Source of the DNA: Nitrosomonas sp.
GTDB lineage: Bacteria; Pseudomonadota; Gammaproteobacteria; Burkholderiales; Nitrosomonadaceae
Direction of reading: 5' to 3'
Length of the DNA stretch: 34,719 nucleotides
NCBI GenBank assembly: GCA_024281695.1
Contig: JAMXAE010000011.1
Location: 1-34,719, forward strand
Made by a program: the position numbers and the translations under genes. Shown in pieces: positions 1 through 9,344 of this stretch; position 1 is the first letter of the stretch; the number at the start of each line of letters is the position of its first letter. A model generated the notes under the pieces. That model ran no database searches, had not been told where the DNA came from, and was given only the letters and a program-made list of their open reading frames with translations.

Positions 1-2059
1 CATTACCCAAGGCATGCGCGGACAAGTTGATCGCATAGACGACTTTTGATTGAGGATGAAAGCGTTCCTTAAGTAATTTAAGAGATTCTTCCACGACCCA
101 TTGATCGATCATCAGCATTTGGTCATGGCGTTCAGCAGAAGAAAGAAAAGAACCGGGTAGGATTAATTGATTCTGCTCATCTCGGAGTCGTAACAGAAAC
201 TCGCCATGTTCTTCCAGTTCGTTTTTATTCGAGAGTGCTATGATCGGTTGAAAATATAAGCATAATCGCTTGTCTGTGATCGCTTGTTGGATGCGTGGTA
301 ACCAGCGCATTTCTCCAGATCTTTTCTGCAGTTCACTGTCGTCTGCTTGATAAATATGAACCCTGTTTCTCCCTTCATTTTTGGCTGCGTAACAGGCACT
401 ATCGGCTGCACTCAATACATTCGCTAGATTTTCATTCCCTTGCTTGATGGGAAATAATCCAATACTAACGCCGATTGTGAAAGTTTTTTCGAGCCACTGA
501 TAGCGAAAGTTCTGCACCAGTTCACGTAAGGTGTTGGCAACTTGTACTGCCTCATTTTGCGGACAATGTTCTAGAATAATTCCAAATTCGTCGCCTCCCA
601 GGCGCGCCAAAGTGTCCCGTGCGCGTAGTTTAGAATGCAAAAGTGCCGTTATTTGGCGCAATAATTCATCTCCTGCGCTATGTCCACAAGTGTCGTTGAT
701 CACTTTAAACTGATCTAGGTCGAGATACAAAAGCGCATGGGTATCATTTTTCCGAATTGATGCCAGAATTTTCCTGAGGCGATCTTCAAATTCGTCACGA
801 TTTAATAGACCCGTTAGAGAGTCGTGCGCGGCCTGATAGGCAAGTTTTTGTGTCAGCTTGCGTTGTTCTGTTACATCTCGAAAGGTTAATACCGTGCCGA
901 TCACTTTCTTTTTATTATCTTGAATCGGAGCTACGGAATAATCGATGATACATTCCTGTTTATTGGTGCGTATTAATCGACATTCCTGATTTCTATTGGA
1001 TTTCTCGGCTTTATTAAAACAATTTAAGAGCAGATCTTCAATAGGTGCCAGAGTGGTTGCATCCGTAATGTGGAAAATATTTTGTAGTGGCTCTCCGTTA
1101 GCATCGCTATTTTTCCAGCCTGTGAATGATTCCGCAATTGGATTTAAATAGGTTATTTTCCCAAGTGAGTCTGTCGTGATGACTGCATCACCAATACTTG
1201 CTAATGTGACCTGGAAAAGTTCTTTTTCCTGGTGCAGGATGTCGTTTGCCAAAGCAAGCGCTTCAGTACGTTCCGCTACGCGTTGCTCCAATTGCTCCTT
1301 TACATTTTGCAGCGCTTTCTGAGAGCGGTCTTTTTCTGCAATTTGCGCTTGTAATTCTCGATTGATTACGTTTTGTTGATCCTTGGCCTGAATTAAGCGG
1401 CCTAGTAAGTCGAAATTATCAAATCGCAACTTAAGCGAATCAGTAATTGTGCGGTGCAGCCGATGAGAAATACTTCCCATCGTAAAGAGAAACAGTAAAT
1501 AAGTAAGGCCAATTGTAATACTCATATCACTTTCATGACGTATTACTTGGTAGGTGAAAGGAAAGATAATCGGTACTGAAAGAATCGGAAAGGCATATTG
1601 ATAGGATGATAGAGTAGTCATTCCTCCCGCTACTATGCCTCCTAATAAATAGGCAAGAAATAGCTGATGCATTGGGCTATCGGCAACAAAAAAAGCACCG
1701 CCCGCTAACCCCCAAAGTGTCCCCGATAAAAATACGCCGCATATAAAAAAATGGCCCCAAATGACTGACTCATCGGCCGAAGGGTTTTTACTGAAGTATG
1801 ATCTGACAAGTAGAAATCTCACGGCAGTCAGTAGATAGACAGCAGCTAGCCAACTTAAAAGCCAGTCTTTCGAAATATAATTCCAAAAAATAAAAATAAG
1901 CGCTGCGGAGAGAAAAAGGGTAGCAAAAAGTGCTTTAGTAGCTTGCTGGTAAAGCAGCTTGATCTGTTCAGCCAGAATCGCTGCAGAATAATTTGGTTGT
2001 TGAACGCTAGAATCTTTAGAGTGGCTATTCAATATCGATTCCTTCTCAGCATTTTTCAT
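1..2059 (-). CDS. Membrane PAS-GGDEF-EAL cyclic-di-GMP protein (C-terminus cut by window edge)
   Basis: An open frame starts at an ATG whose complement lies at 2057-2059 and is still open at base 1, so about 686 N-terminal residues are visible. Order of parts: a short cytoplasmic lead; several hydrophobic helices at about residues 40-190; a coiled-coil-like Gln/Glu-rich stretch; a PAS domain (begins near FQVTLASIGDAVITTD); a GGDEF domain; and the beginning of an EAL domain. GGDEF is intact (encoded at 584-598, residues 488-492). An RxxD inhibitory site (RARD) lies five residues before it. The EAL part shows LYFQPI and EFLLRL, where the first catalytic Glu is expected. It may both make and degrade cyclic-di-GMP; which activity dominates cannot be told because the rest of EAL lies outside the window. 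It is divergent from the FadL gene. Confidence 0.88.
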   Translation of the reverse strand, partial: MKNAEKESILNSHSKDSSVQQPNYSAAILAEQIKLLYQQATKALFATLFLSAALIFIFWNYISKDWLLSWLAAVYLLTAVRFLLVRSYFSKNPSADESVIWGHFFICGVFLSGTLWGLAGGAFFVADSPMHQLFLAYLLGGIVAGGMTTLSSYQYAFPILSVPIIFPFTYQVIRHESDMSITIGLTYLLFLFTMGSISHRLHRTITDSLKLRFDNFDLLGRLIQAKDQQNVINRELQAQIAEKDRSQKALQNVKEQLEQRVAERTEALALANDILHQEKELFQVTLASIGDAVITTDSLGKITYLNPIAESFTGWKNSDANGEPLQNIFHITDATTLAPIEDLLLNCFNKAEKSNRNQECRLIRTNKQECIIDYSVAPIQDNKKKVIGTVLTFRDVTEQRKLTQKLAYQAAHDSLTGLLNRDEFEDRLRKILASIRKNDTHALLYLDLDQFKVINDTCGHSAGDELLRQITALLHSKLRARDTLARLGGDEFGIILEHCPQNEAVQVANTLRELVQNFRYQWLEKTFTIGVSIGLFPIKQGNENLANVLSAADSACYAAKNEGRNRVHIYQADDSELQKRSGEMRWLPRIQQAITDKRLCLYFQPIIALSNKNELEEHGEFLLRLRDEQNQLILPGSFLSSAERHDQMLMIDQWVVEESLKLLKERFHPQSKVVYAINLSAHALGN

Positions 2060-2384
2060 TGCAGATTGATTTTAGAAAAAGGTAGCGCGCTTAGTTAAAG
2101 GATTCTTCAATCGACTTGAATAGATCTAAGCCTGTCAATTAGGTATGAATATGAACTGGCGTCAATGCACAAAGAGCCGAACCGTGAATAAGTGTACACA
2201 ATTTACTCGAATTAAAATAAACCATTTTAGCTGAAAGAGTATAAAGTGCCCAACTCTAGTTGGAAGATCTAACTGTCAGATAGATCCGATTGACAGCGCT
2301 AAAATTATACCTAAGAATTCGAATTAATAAGGAAATCATTGGATTACCCTGAAAGAGTCGTGTGTATCATATTCATCAAATTTT
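2060..2384. other. Divergent intergenic region between the GGDEF-EAL gene and fadL-like gene
   Basis: About 325 bases with no credible gene on either strand. It must hold the promoters of both divergent genes. Visible structures are an 8-base palindrome GTGTACAC at 2192-2199 and a 6-base inverted repeat with a 12-base spacer (2273-2278 and 2291-2296) that overlaps a promoter-like element, listed separately. Confidence 0.6.
2273..2318 (+). promoter_or_regulatory. Candidate sigma-70 promoter with overlapping inverted repeat upstream of fadL-like gene
   Basis: A perfect -35 hexamer TTGACA lies at 2290-2295, and a 17-base spacer leads to AAGAAT at 2313-2318, a 4/6 match to the -10 consensus. The inverted repeat CTGTCA / TGACAG (2273-2278, 2291-2296) covers the -35 box, as an operator for a repressor would. 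The predicted transcript start is about 60 bases before the GTG start at 2385. This is a pattern match only; no regulator is identified. Confidence 0.35.
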
Positions 2385-3788
2385 GTGATTATTAATAGTA
2401 AAACTACTAGGAGTCCAATCATCAAATCGAATAGCGTCGCAGCTTATTGTTATCATCGAAGTATTATTCACCTATTAGGTTGTTTTCTGGTTTGCTTTTC
2501 GATACCTGTAATGAGTGCTGGTATTGCCGTGATGGAACAAAGCGTGAAGGAATTGGGTCAGGCATTTTCCGGTGCGCCAACCAATATCGAAGACGGAAGC
2601 ATGGTGTTCTTTAATCCTGCAGCGATGAGTCAAGTTCGAGGCAAGTTATTATCGGTATCGGGATATGTTATTGCGCCATCTGTAACTTTTCAAAATAGTT
2701 CTTCGCATTTAAGCCCGCTACTGGGAGGTGCACCCCTTAAGGGGAACAATGGAGGAGATTCGACAGGTCTGATTTTTATTCCCAATGTTTATTATGTTCA
2801 GGAACTGACTAAGCGGGTGGCATTTGGTTTTGGATTTAACACTCCCTTCGGTACACAAAATAGCTATCATTCCGATTGGAAAGGGCGCTACCAAGCAATC
2901 AACTCAGAAATTGGGGTCTTAAACTTCAATCCCTCCATATCGTTGAAGGTCACTGAGCAGCTTTCGCTAGGTGCCGGTTTCAATGTGCAATACCTACAAT
3001 CAAGATTAACGAATGCAATCGATTTGGGAACAGCCTGCCTTCAAGCGTTAGGCCCCATATCCTGTGCTAGCCGGGGGTTGTTACCGCAGGCAGCGGATGG
3101 GCATGCTTCTCTAAAAGGCGATAGCGTAGGGTTTGGATACAATTTCGGTGCTTTCTATGCGCCGACTCAAGACACTCGTTTGGGCGTCAGCTACCGATCC
3201 AGAGTGGCTCATGATGTCCATAGCAATGCGAATTTCTCGGTACCTGGTAACGCGTTGGTATTGACTCAGGGTAATTCGTTTGTCGATACCCATTCTCGTA
3301 CATCTGTTACACTGCCCGACAGTGTTTTATTCGGTTTCTCGCATCGCGTCAATCCGCGTTGGGCTATTTCTGCAGATGCATTGTGGACACACTGGAGTCT
3401 TGTGCGAGAACTCAGAACGGATTTTTCTTCCGCGCAACGCGACGATGTTCTAGATTTAAAATGGCGAGATACTTGGCGATACGCCTTTGGTGTCAATTAT
3501 TTTTCAGAAACCAATAAATGGGTACTCAGAACCGGATTTGCCTATGACCAAACGCCCGTTCCGAATGCGCAGCACAGATCACCGCGCATCCCCGATAGTA
3601 GCCGTTATTGGCTGACGGCTGGTGTGACTTATGCGTTGCTAAAGAATATCCATATCCACGCTGCTTACGCTCACTTGTTCATGGATGATGCTCCCGTTAA
3701 TAAAAAAGGCGCAACGGCTGATTTTCTGGTGGGACAATATTCCGAGCAAACTAATATCGGTGGCTTGCAACTGGATTGGCGTTTCTGA
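2385..3788 (+). CDS. FadL/OMPP1/TodX-family outer-membrane transport protein
   Basis: 467 residues, close to the usual FadL length. A hydrophobic signal segment (about residues 27-44, ending VMSA) precedes a mature start AGIAVMEQSVKELGQAF. That is the FadL-type N-terminal hatch signature, followed by the typical FNPAAMS motif. The C-terminus ends in alternating polar and aromatic residues with terminal Phe, as expected for BAM-assembled beta-barrels. FadL proteins pass long-chain fatty acids or other hydrophobic compounds through the outer membrane; the substrate here is unknown. The start is GTG; no ATG exists between it and the signal segment, and the ribosome site is weak. The downstream ftsH-like gene is only 55 bases away on the same strand and could be co-transcribed. 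Confidence 0.88.
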   Translation: MIINSKTTRSPIIKSNSVAAYCYHRSIIHLLGCFLVCFSIPVMSAGIAVMEQSVKELGQAFSGAPTNIEDGSMVFFNPAAMSQVRGKLLSVSGYVIAPSVTFQNSSSHLSPLLGGAPLKGNNGGDSTGLIFIPNVYYVQELTKRVAFGFGFNTPFGTQNSYHSDWKGRYQAINSEIGVLNFNPSISLKVTEQLSLGAGFNVQYLQSRLTNAIDLGTACLQALGPISCASRGLLPQAADGHASLKGDSVGFGYNFGAFYAPTQDTRLGVSYRSRVAHDVHSNANFSVPGNALVLTQGNSFVDTHSRTSVTLPDSVLFGFSHRVNPRWAISADALWTHWSLVRELRTDFSSAQRDDVLDLKWRDTWRYAFGVNYFSETNKWVLRTGFAYDQTPVPNAQHRSPRIPDSSRYWLTAGVTYALLKNIHIHAAYAHLFMDDAPVNKKGATADFLVGQYSEQTNIGGLQLDWRF

Positions 3789-3843
3789 TTGGACCAACAT
3801 GTAGGTAAATAAGCACTATCGATTACTCCTAGGAGACTAATCA

Positions 3844-5667
3844 ATGGATAAAAGAACCCAAATTAATTTCTGGTTTGTTATTGTGGCGGTATTGAGTTTG
3901 TTGCTGGTACAAAATCTTTATACGCAATACACCCAGGTTAAACCCATTCCCTATAGCCGCTTTCAACATTTTCTTGAAGACGGGCGTATCGCTGAGATTG
4001 CCATTACCGAGAATCAGATTTTCGGCACTCTCAAAGAAGCGCATGCCGATGGATTTAAAGATTTCGTAACCACGCGGGTGGAACCCGAATTGGCCGAAAT
4101 ATTGGATAAGCACAATGTGGTTTATACCGGTATTATTAAAAGTACTTGGTTGCGCGATTTACTTTCCTGGATTGTACCGACAGCAATTTTTATCGGTATC
4201 TGGTTGTTTGTCATTCGCCGTATGGGTAGCAGTATGGGGAACGGATTGATGTCGATCGGTAAGAGCCACGCTAAGGTATTTGTAGAAAAGGAAACCAAGG
4301 TGACCTTTGACGATGTGGCGGGAGTGGATGAGGCCAAGGAAGAGTTGGTGGAGATTATCAATTTTCTGAAAAATCCAGTGGATTATGGTCGACTCGGTGG
4401 GCGCGCTCCTAAAGGTATTTTACTGGTGGGGCCACCAGGTACCGGGAAAACGTTATTGGCACGCGCTGTGGCGGGTGAGGCCGGAGTACCGTTCTTTTCC
4501 ATTTCCGGTTCGGAATTCGTGGAAATGTTTGTTGGTGTGGGAGCTGCCAGAGTGCGCGATTTGTTCGAGCAGGCGCGACAAATGGCACCAGCTATTATCT
4601 TTATTGATGAATTGGATGCACTGGGTCGTGCACGCGGAGCTTATGGACTGGGTGGAGGGCATGACGAGAAGGAACAAACTCTGAATCAGTTGTTGGCAGA
4701 GTTGGATGGCTTTGATTCCAGTAGTGGGATTGTACTGTTGGCGGCGACCAATCGACCGGAAATCCTCGATCCGGCATTATTGCGTGCTGGGCGATTTGAT
4801 CGTCAAGTGTTAGTAGATCGACCTGATAAGATAGGGCGCAAACAAATTCTTGCCGTACACGCCAAAAAAGTAAAACTGAATATAGATGTAAAAATAGAGC
4901 AAGTTGCTGCTTTAACCCCCGGATTTACTGGTGCAGATCTGGCAAATCTGATCAATGAAGCTACTTTGCTGGCTACACGGCGCAATGCAACATCCGTCAC
5001 GATGGATGATTTCAATAATGCGATTGAGCGTATCGTGGCTGGTCTGGAAAAACGCAACCGTTTGCTGAATCCGGATGAACGGCGTGTGGTGGCATTCCAT
5101 GAGTTGGGGCATGCGATGGTAGCGCTGGCGCTTCCAGGTACCGATGAGGTACACAAAGTATCTATCATTCCGCGAGGTGTTGGTGCATTGGGTTACACTA
5201 TCCAACGTCCGACGGAAGATCGCTTCCTAATGACCCGTGTAGAATTGCAAAATAAAATGGCGGTTTTGCTGGGTGGGCGTGCAGCCGAACAGACTGTGTT
5301 TAATGAAGTATCCACCGGCGCGTCGGATGATTTGGTACGTGCCACTGATATCGCGCGCGCCATGGTGCTTCGTTATGGTATGAGCGAAGCTTTGGGTAAT
5401 GTGGCCTATGACCGTGAGCAATCCGCTTTTTTGCAACCCAATATCTCTATGCCGCAAAGTCGCAATTACAGTGAAGAAACCGCCAATAAAATTGATATTG
5501 CCGTGCGGATTTTTGTTGATCAGGCACTGGAACGTGCCGTGAGTATTCTGCAAACCAATCGAACCTTGCTGGATCAAACTGCCGAGGCATTGCTGAAAAA
5601 CGAAACACTCAATCAACCTGAGATAATGAAACTAAAGCAGGCAATAGTTTCTAATATATCGCGTTAG
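3844..5667 (+). CDS. ftsH: FtsH-family ATP-dependent zinc metalloprotease (probable second paralogue)
   Basis: 607 residues with full FtsH architecture. There are transmembrane helices at about 9-25 and 106-124 flanking a periplasmic domain, then an AAA+ module with Walker A GPPGTGKT (196-203), pore motif MFVGVG (228-233), Walker B IIFIDE (251-256) and the SRH region LLRAGRFDR. The M41 protease domain follows, with HELGH (419-423) and the third zinc-ligand region STGASDDL. The start is supported by AGGAG eight bases upstream. FtsH degrades membrane and short-lived cytoplasmic proteins. Details such as HELGH instead of the common [16 protein letters not shown] after Walker B, and the absence of the usual neighbours (rrmJ/folP/glmM) suggest an accessory copy rather than the housekeeping gene. 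The paralogue assignment is inference; family membership is certain. Confidence 0.93.
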   Translation: MDKRTQINFWFVIVAVLSLLLVQNLYTQYTQVKPIPYSRFQHFLEDGRIAEIAITENQIFGTLKEAHADGFKDFVTTRVEPELAEILDKHNVVYTGIIKSTWLRDLLSWIVPTAIFIGIWLFVIRRMGSSMGNGLMSIGKSHAKVFVEKETKVTFDDVAGVDEAKEELVEIINFLKNPVDYGRLGGRAPKGILLVGPPGTGKTLLARAVAGEAGVPFFSISGSEFVEMFVGVGAARVRDLFEQARQMAPAIIFIDELDALGRARGAYGLGGGHDEKEQTLNQLLAELDGFDSSSGIVLLAATNRPEILDPALLRAGRFDRQVLVDRPDKIGRKQILAVHAKKVKLNIDVKIEQVAALTPGFTGADLANLINEATLLATRRNATSVTMDDFNNAIERIVAGLEKRNRLLNPDERRVVAFHELGHAMVALALPGTDEVHKVSIIPRGVGALGYTIQRPTEDRFLMTRVELQNKMAVLLGGRAAEQTVFNEVSTGASDDLVRATDIARAMVLRYGMSEALGNVAYDREQSAFLQPNISMPQSRNYSEETANKIDIAVRIFVDQALERAVSILQTNRTLLDQTAEALLKNETLNQPEIMKLKQAIVSNISR

Positions 5668-5831
5668 CACAATATCTATCGCAGACCCTGTAAGCCTATG
5701 AGTAATGAGGCAGTTCATATACTTTCTAGTGTTGCTGGCAATGCAGGAGTGGAATACTAGGTTAGCTTAAGCAGTGATTTTGTTTACTCACGTTTCCCTA
5801 TTCATATTACCTGCTGCTCGATAAATTTCGA

Positions 5832-6833
5832 TTAATTACTCGCAGCTTTTAGCGTATGAATGCTCAAGCAAGATGGAATTAATACCCGAATGGGTCGTGC
5901 ACTAATACTAAACTCGACGGTACTTTCAGCTTCGATATCGCGATTGCGAAAATAATCACCATCGACCTGTAATGGATAAGACTGCTGATGTAAAGTGCAG
6001 GCAATATTTTTTCCTGAGAAATACTGCATGGGCAGATTGGCCGGTTTGTGTTGCAGAATTTTCATGGCTTTGACCAGTTCATGCTGATGGCGTGCTCCTG
6101 GCAAGAACCCAAGAACAAGCTCGTTTTTTGATGGATTAGCGGCGGGGACAAGTTGTAAGTTTCTAGCATATGCAGAATTATTCGCCACGATGATATAACC
6201 AGCTCCATGATCAATAACGGGTTGTCCATCAACGCTCACAGATACTGTCGGATGATGTAATGCGCACAAAGCTTTTAGTCCATGCCAGATATAAATGGAG
6301 TCATTGAGCGGGCCTTTTCTTTTGCCAATATTCTTAACGGTCAGTGAATCCAGTCCCATGGAAGCCATATGAAAGAAAGGTTTTTCCCCTTGAATTCCCT
6401 TACCGCTGATTAGGCCATAAAATTGTTGCAGGCAAGTGCCGGATGCGATGGCCTGAAGTAAGTCATCGGCGCTTGTGCTCATTTCATAAGAGCGTGCAAA
6501 TAGAGACTCGTTTCCACCCGGGATGGCGTAAATCGGTGTGCCCGTTTTATTGATAGAATCGAGCAATTTTCTTATCGTTCCGTCTCCGCCGACCACCACA
6601 ACGAGATCATGTGCAGCAATGTCATCGGTGATGCGTGTATAACCCTTCATTTTCTTTTCGGACGCACGCACCTCAACATTTTTTCCATGAAAACTCAATT
6701 CCATTTCCAGCTTGCAGGCCATTGCTTCTGTGTTTCCTGCACTGGATATTGGATTGTAAATAATCAGAATTTTTTGTGGGGAAGGTATTTTAATAACCAT
6801 CTGATTGGGTTGGAATAAAGAATTATCTTTCAT
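5832..6833 (-). CDS. Diacylglycerol kinase/sphingosine-kinase-like (YegS/LCB5-type) lipid kinase
   Basis: The DAGK catalytic domain opens with KILIIYNPISSAG and carries the nucleotide-binding GGDGT loop. Further on lies the second phosphate loop, written here PGGNE instead of the usual PxGTxN. A C-terminal beta-sandwich domain with CTLHQQSYPLQVDGDY follows, typical of the family. The family phosphorylates lipid hydroxyls such as diacylglycerol. The frame is open up to 6992, but that would overlap the upstream glycosyltransferase by 74 bases; the ATG at 6833 (333 residues) or the one at 6800 just before the domain is more likely. Neither has a strong ribosome site. It is last in a minus-strand run with glycosyltransferase, patatin and LpxH-like genes, which supports a role in lipid turnover or glycolipid supply. 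Confidence 0.82.
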   Translation of the reverse strand: MKDNSLFQPNQMVIKIPSPQKILIIYNPISSAGNTEAMACKLEMELSFHGKNVEVRASEKKMKGYTRITDDIAAHDLVVVVGGDGTIRKLLDSINKTGTPIYAIPGGNESLFARSYEMSTSADDLLQAIASGTCLQQFYGLISGKGIQGEKPFFHMASMGLDSLTVKNIGKRKGPLNDSIYIWHGLKALCALHHPTVSVSVDGQPVIDHGAGYIIVANNSAYARNLQLVPAANPSKNELVLGFLPGARHQHELVKAMKILQHKPANLPMQYFSGKNIACTLHQQSYPLQVDGDYFRNRDIEAESTVEFSISARPIRVLIPSCLSIHTLKAASN

Positions 6834-6918
6834 GTGTGGGTTTTGATTGCTTATTTTTAGAATACGTTGATCATGAGTTATTAACACATCTGCTATCAAT
6901 TGAATTTCAATGACTACA

Positions 6919-7956
6919 TCAATCAACTGGCAATACTTTGACATCAGCCCAAATATGCCGATACCAGGATTGATCCATTGATGGCATGCCATCCTTTATC
7001 CACTGCACCAGATATCTGGCGGTATTGGGATAGGTAACTCGAATGGCTTTTGATTCATATAGCCACTTTTCGATCATTTTAGAATCTACCGTTTGCATCA
7101 TTTGCCCATACCCTAACAGTTGCAGAGCCGCTGCATTCGAAGTTTGCTCCATCTGTGCATGCACAGGTTTTACCAGAATTTTTTTGCCTAATTGCAAGGA
7201 TTCGCTGGCTAACTCAAAGCCAGCATTGCAGATAATACCTACACAATCCGACAAATTTTTTTGGAATCCATGCAGCGACAATGGGTTGCAATGGATATGT
7301 GCGTACACAGAGGTCACGTTTTCTGGAGAATAAATAAAAAACTCAAATTCCTTGAAAGGCGATAACAGCTTCATCACATGTTGTTGATCTTCAAAGGGGA
7401 GGTAAACAACAATTTTGTTCTTTTGTGTTGTCCTTGCAAGGATGGGGGTTTCAATCACAGGCGGTAAAATAGGCTGATCAAAATGATGCCAGTGCAGACC
7501 GATGCCGACATCAACCGGCGCGAAGTTTCTCATCACCACTTCGGAAAACGGATCCGTGCCCGCACGAGGTATCTGATGTTGAAATGCATATTGATGGCTG
7601 ATACCAATCGTTTTCTTATTTTGCTGGCGTGCCGCCCAGGCGGTGATCGGTTCGTAGTCACAAATAACCAGATCATAGCTACTCAAGTCCAGTTGCTTGA
7701 TATCTTTCAGGAAGCGCAGCGGTTTAGATTGCAATACGGTTTTAAGATGATTAATTTTGCCGTTCTTGGTACTGAAAGTCAGACCATCGCAGCATTGATA
7801 ACCATTAAACACTTCCATATCAAAATATTTGTCGTGCGGTCTGCCGGTAAATTGATAAGTGACTTCAAGATTGGCAGCTTGTAATTCTTTTGCCATGATT
7901 CGACCACGTGTAATATGGCCATTGCCGGTTCCTTGGATACCATAAAATATTTTCAT
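6919..7956 (-). CDS. MJ1255/VC2487-type GT-B glycosyltransferase
   Basis: 345 residues from the ATG at 7956, chosen because GAGGA lies about ten bases upstream; an upstream ATG at 7989 has no ribosome site. The N-terminus IFYGIQGTGNGHITRG is the Rossmann entry of the MJ1255-like glycosyltransferase group, related to GT28 MurG-like enzymes. The C-terminal half has GIICNAGFELASESLQLGK and PVHAQMEQTSNA, the usual nucleotide-sugar site of GT-B enzymes. No signal peptide or transmembrane helix is seen; these enzymes work at the inner face of the membrane. Donor and acceptor are not known. Its place between a DAG-kinase-like gene and a patatin suggests a lipid acceptor such as diacylglycerol, which is inference. 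Confidence 0.8.
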   Translation of the reverse strand: MKIFYGIQGTGNGHITRGRIMAKELQAANLEVTYQFTGRPHDKYFDMEVFNGYQCCDGLTFSTKNGKINHLKTVLQSKPLRFLKDIKQLDLSSYDLVICDYEPITAWAARQQNKKTIGISHQYAFQHQIPRAGTDPFSEVVMRNFAPVDVGIGLHWHHFDQPILPPVIETPILARTTQKNKIVVYLPFEDQQHVMKLLSPFKEFEFFIYSPENVTSVYAHIHCNPLSLHGFQKNLSDCVGIICNAGFELASESLQLGKKILVKPVHAQMEQTSNAAALQLLGYGQMMQTVDSKMIEKWLYESKAIRVTYPNTARYLVQWIKDGMPSMDQSWYRHIWADVKVLPVD

Positions 7957-8058
7957 CTCGGTACAATTCCTCAATTGATTAATATCCATCCAACTAAGAA
8001 ATTTTAATAAACGACTGTGACAGTCAAATGACGTTTTTCTGATGGTTACGTGACAGTT

Positions 8059-8295
8059 TTATGGATTGCGATTGCGTTTATGTAAATTGCGGGTTTTACG
8101 CCAGAGTTGATGGCTATAGCGATTCTTTTTAAAAAGGCTGATAGCCAGACGCTTAGCCCTATTAGAAGCTTTTAGTATAATTGACAGACCAATGATCATG
8201 ACGGGTATGCCAAGAGGTACCGGCATTGGAAAAAGAATGAGTCCAATGATAAATATTACTCCTCCGGTACTCGTTAATGCAGCTCGCTTGAGCAT
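8059..8295 (-). CDS. Small two-helix membrane protein (hypothetical)
   Basis: 78 residues. Two hydrophobic helices (about 8-22 and 28-42) are separated by the turn FPMPVPLGIP, followed by a strongly basic tail with many Arg, Lys and His, implying a cytoplasmic C-terminus. AGGTAG lies six bases before the ATG. It resembles the small Pro-Gly-rich inner-membrane proteins loosely grouped around PGPGW-type motifs, but no firm family is recognised. It lies between and co-directional with the patatin and glycosyltransferase genes, so it may anchor or assist them. Confidence 0.6.
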   Translation of the reverse strand: MLKRAALTSTGGVIFIIGLILFPMPVPLGIPVMIIGLSIILKASNRAKRLAISLFKKNRYSHQLWRKTRNLHKRNRNP

Positions 8296-8376
8296 GTGGC
8301 TACCTGTTTATTATTTTATAAGCGTTTTTTGGTAACCGGAAGGGATCATTGGGATCGACAATTCAAAGTTGATGGA

Positions 8377-9315
8377 TTAATCATGTTGAGCACAACCGGC
8401 GGGGGGATTTCGAATCCATTGTTGAATCTGTTCTTGATGCTGCACATACCAAAGTTGGCCAATGGCCAGTGCTTTTTGCTGGAACACCGGATTATTTGCC
8501 GAATCCATATGATCGGGCATGTCATAGGCTTTCAGGTACTCATTGATATACAACACGCGATGCCCCAACATTTCTTCGGTCATTCTGACATTCGCCAGCA
8601 TTTTTTCGCGCAGGATGATAGAAGCAATGCCTTTAACCGACCATTGTATGCCGCCATATCCACATTCTTGAGTACCGTTAAATGCAAAGCTGCGCCAGCC
8701 TGATCCGATCGAAAGCACTTTGATGTCACAGTCGTTCCAGCATCGCTTGGCATGTAGATAAGCACTTAGGCCTGGATTATTCATGCCGACGCCACCGTCA
8801 ATGCGCCAGTATCCATCTTCCATTTGTACCGGCGGGTAATACGAAGGGGCAGCCGTGCAGGCATCGGCAATCTCGCTCAGTAAAAAATCTGATTGATTTT
8901 CATTGGTGAAAATTTCCAGACGATCTTGGTTCAAGTTAAAGCAAGGAATGAAAAGGTGCTTGCTCAGTGACGACAATCTCAGATTTCCCAATTCATTGCG
9001 TAATGTCAGGCTTTTCGCGCTGCCTTGGTATTTAGGGCGGATTTGCAGCGTATTTAGCAAGCGGTCCATCCAAGATTCCGCCATCATCTTTTCCAATAGT
9101 TTTTCCTGTAAAACCATTTGAATGATTTGTTGGGCGCTCAAGCTACGTCCCAGGATCAAACAGGCGATCAATCCTCCCGATGAAGAGCCGGCGAACATGT
9201 CGAATAAATCGTAAGTGGACGCGCCGGTATCTTCTTCCAGACACGCCAACACGCTAAGTTGAATTAACATATGGCTGCCGCCGCCATCCAAGCTTAGAAC
9301 GGATTTAGATGGCAA
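8377..9315 (-). CDS. Patatin-like phospholipase
   Basis: 312 residues. The oxyanion loop LSLDGGGSH is at 8-15, the nucleophile elbow G-S-S-S-G at 43-47 (Ser45), and the catalytic-dyad Asp is in the motif IDGGVGMNNP (Asp173). This is the complete patatin Ser-Asp dyad. No signal peptide is visible, so it is probably cytoplasmic or peripheral to the inner membrane. Patatins hydrolyse acyl esters of phospholipids or glycolipids. GGAGA precedes the ATG at a normal distance. It lies 29 bases after the LpxH-like gene on the same strand and is probably in one operon with it. Confidence 0.9.
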   Translation of the reverse strand: MPSKSVLSLDGGGSHMLIQLSVLACLEEDTGASTYDLFDMFAGSSSGGLIACLILGRSLSAQQIIQMVLQEKLLEKMMAESWMDRLLNTLQIRPKYQGSAKSLTLRNELGNLRLSSLSKHLFIPCFNLNQDRLEIFTNENQSDFLLSEIADACTAAPSYYPPVQMEDGYWRIDGGVGMNNPGLSAYLHAKRCWNDCDIKVLSIGSGWRSFAFNGTQECGYGGIQWSVKGIASIILREKMLANVRMTEEMLGHRVLYINEYLKAYDMPDHMDSANNPVFQQKALAIGQLWYVQHQEQIQQWIRNPPAGCAQHD

Positions 9316-9344
9316 CGGATTTCTCCAACTGTCTGACTGCTTGA

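Noticed and set aside
6834-6992. Longer start of the DAG-kinase-like protein
   Set aside because: It would overlap the glycosyltransferase gene by 74 bases, and the added residues do not resemble the family.
8296-8703. A 135-residue plus-strand frame opposite the patatin gene
   Set aside because: It is the reverse shadow of the patatin coding sequence, which has complete catalytic motifs.
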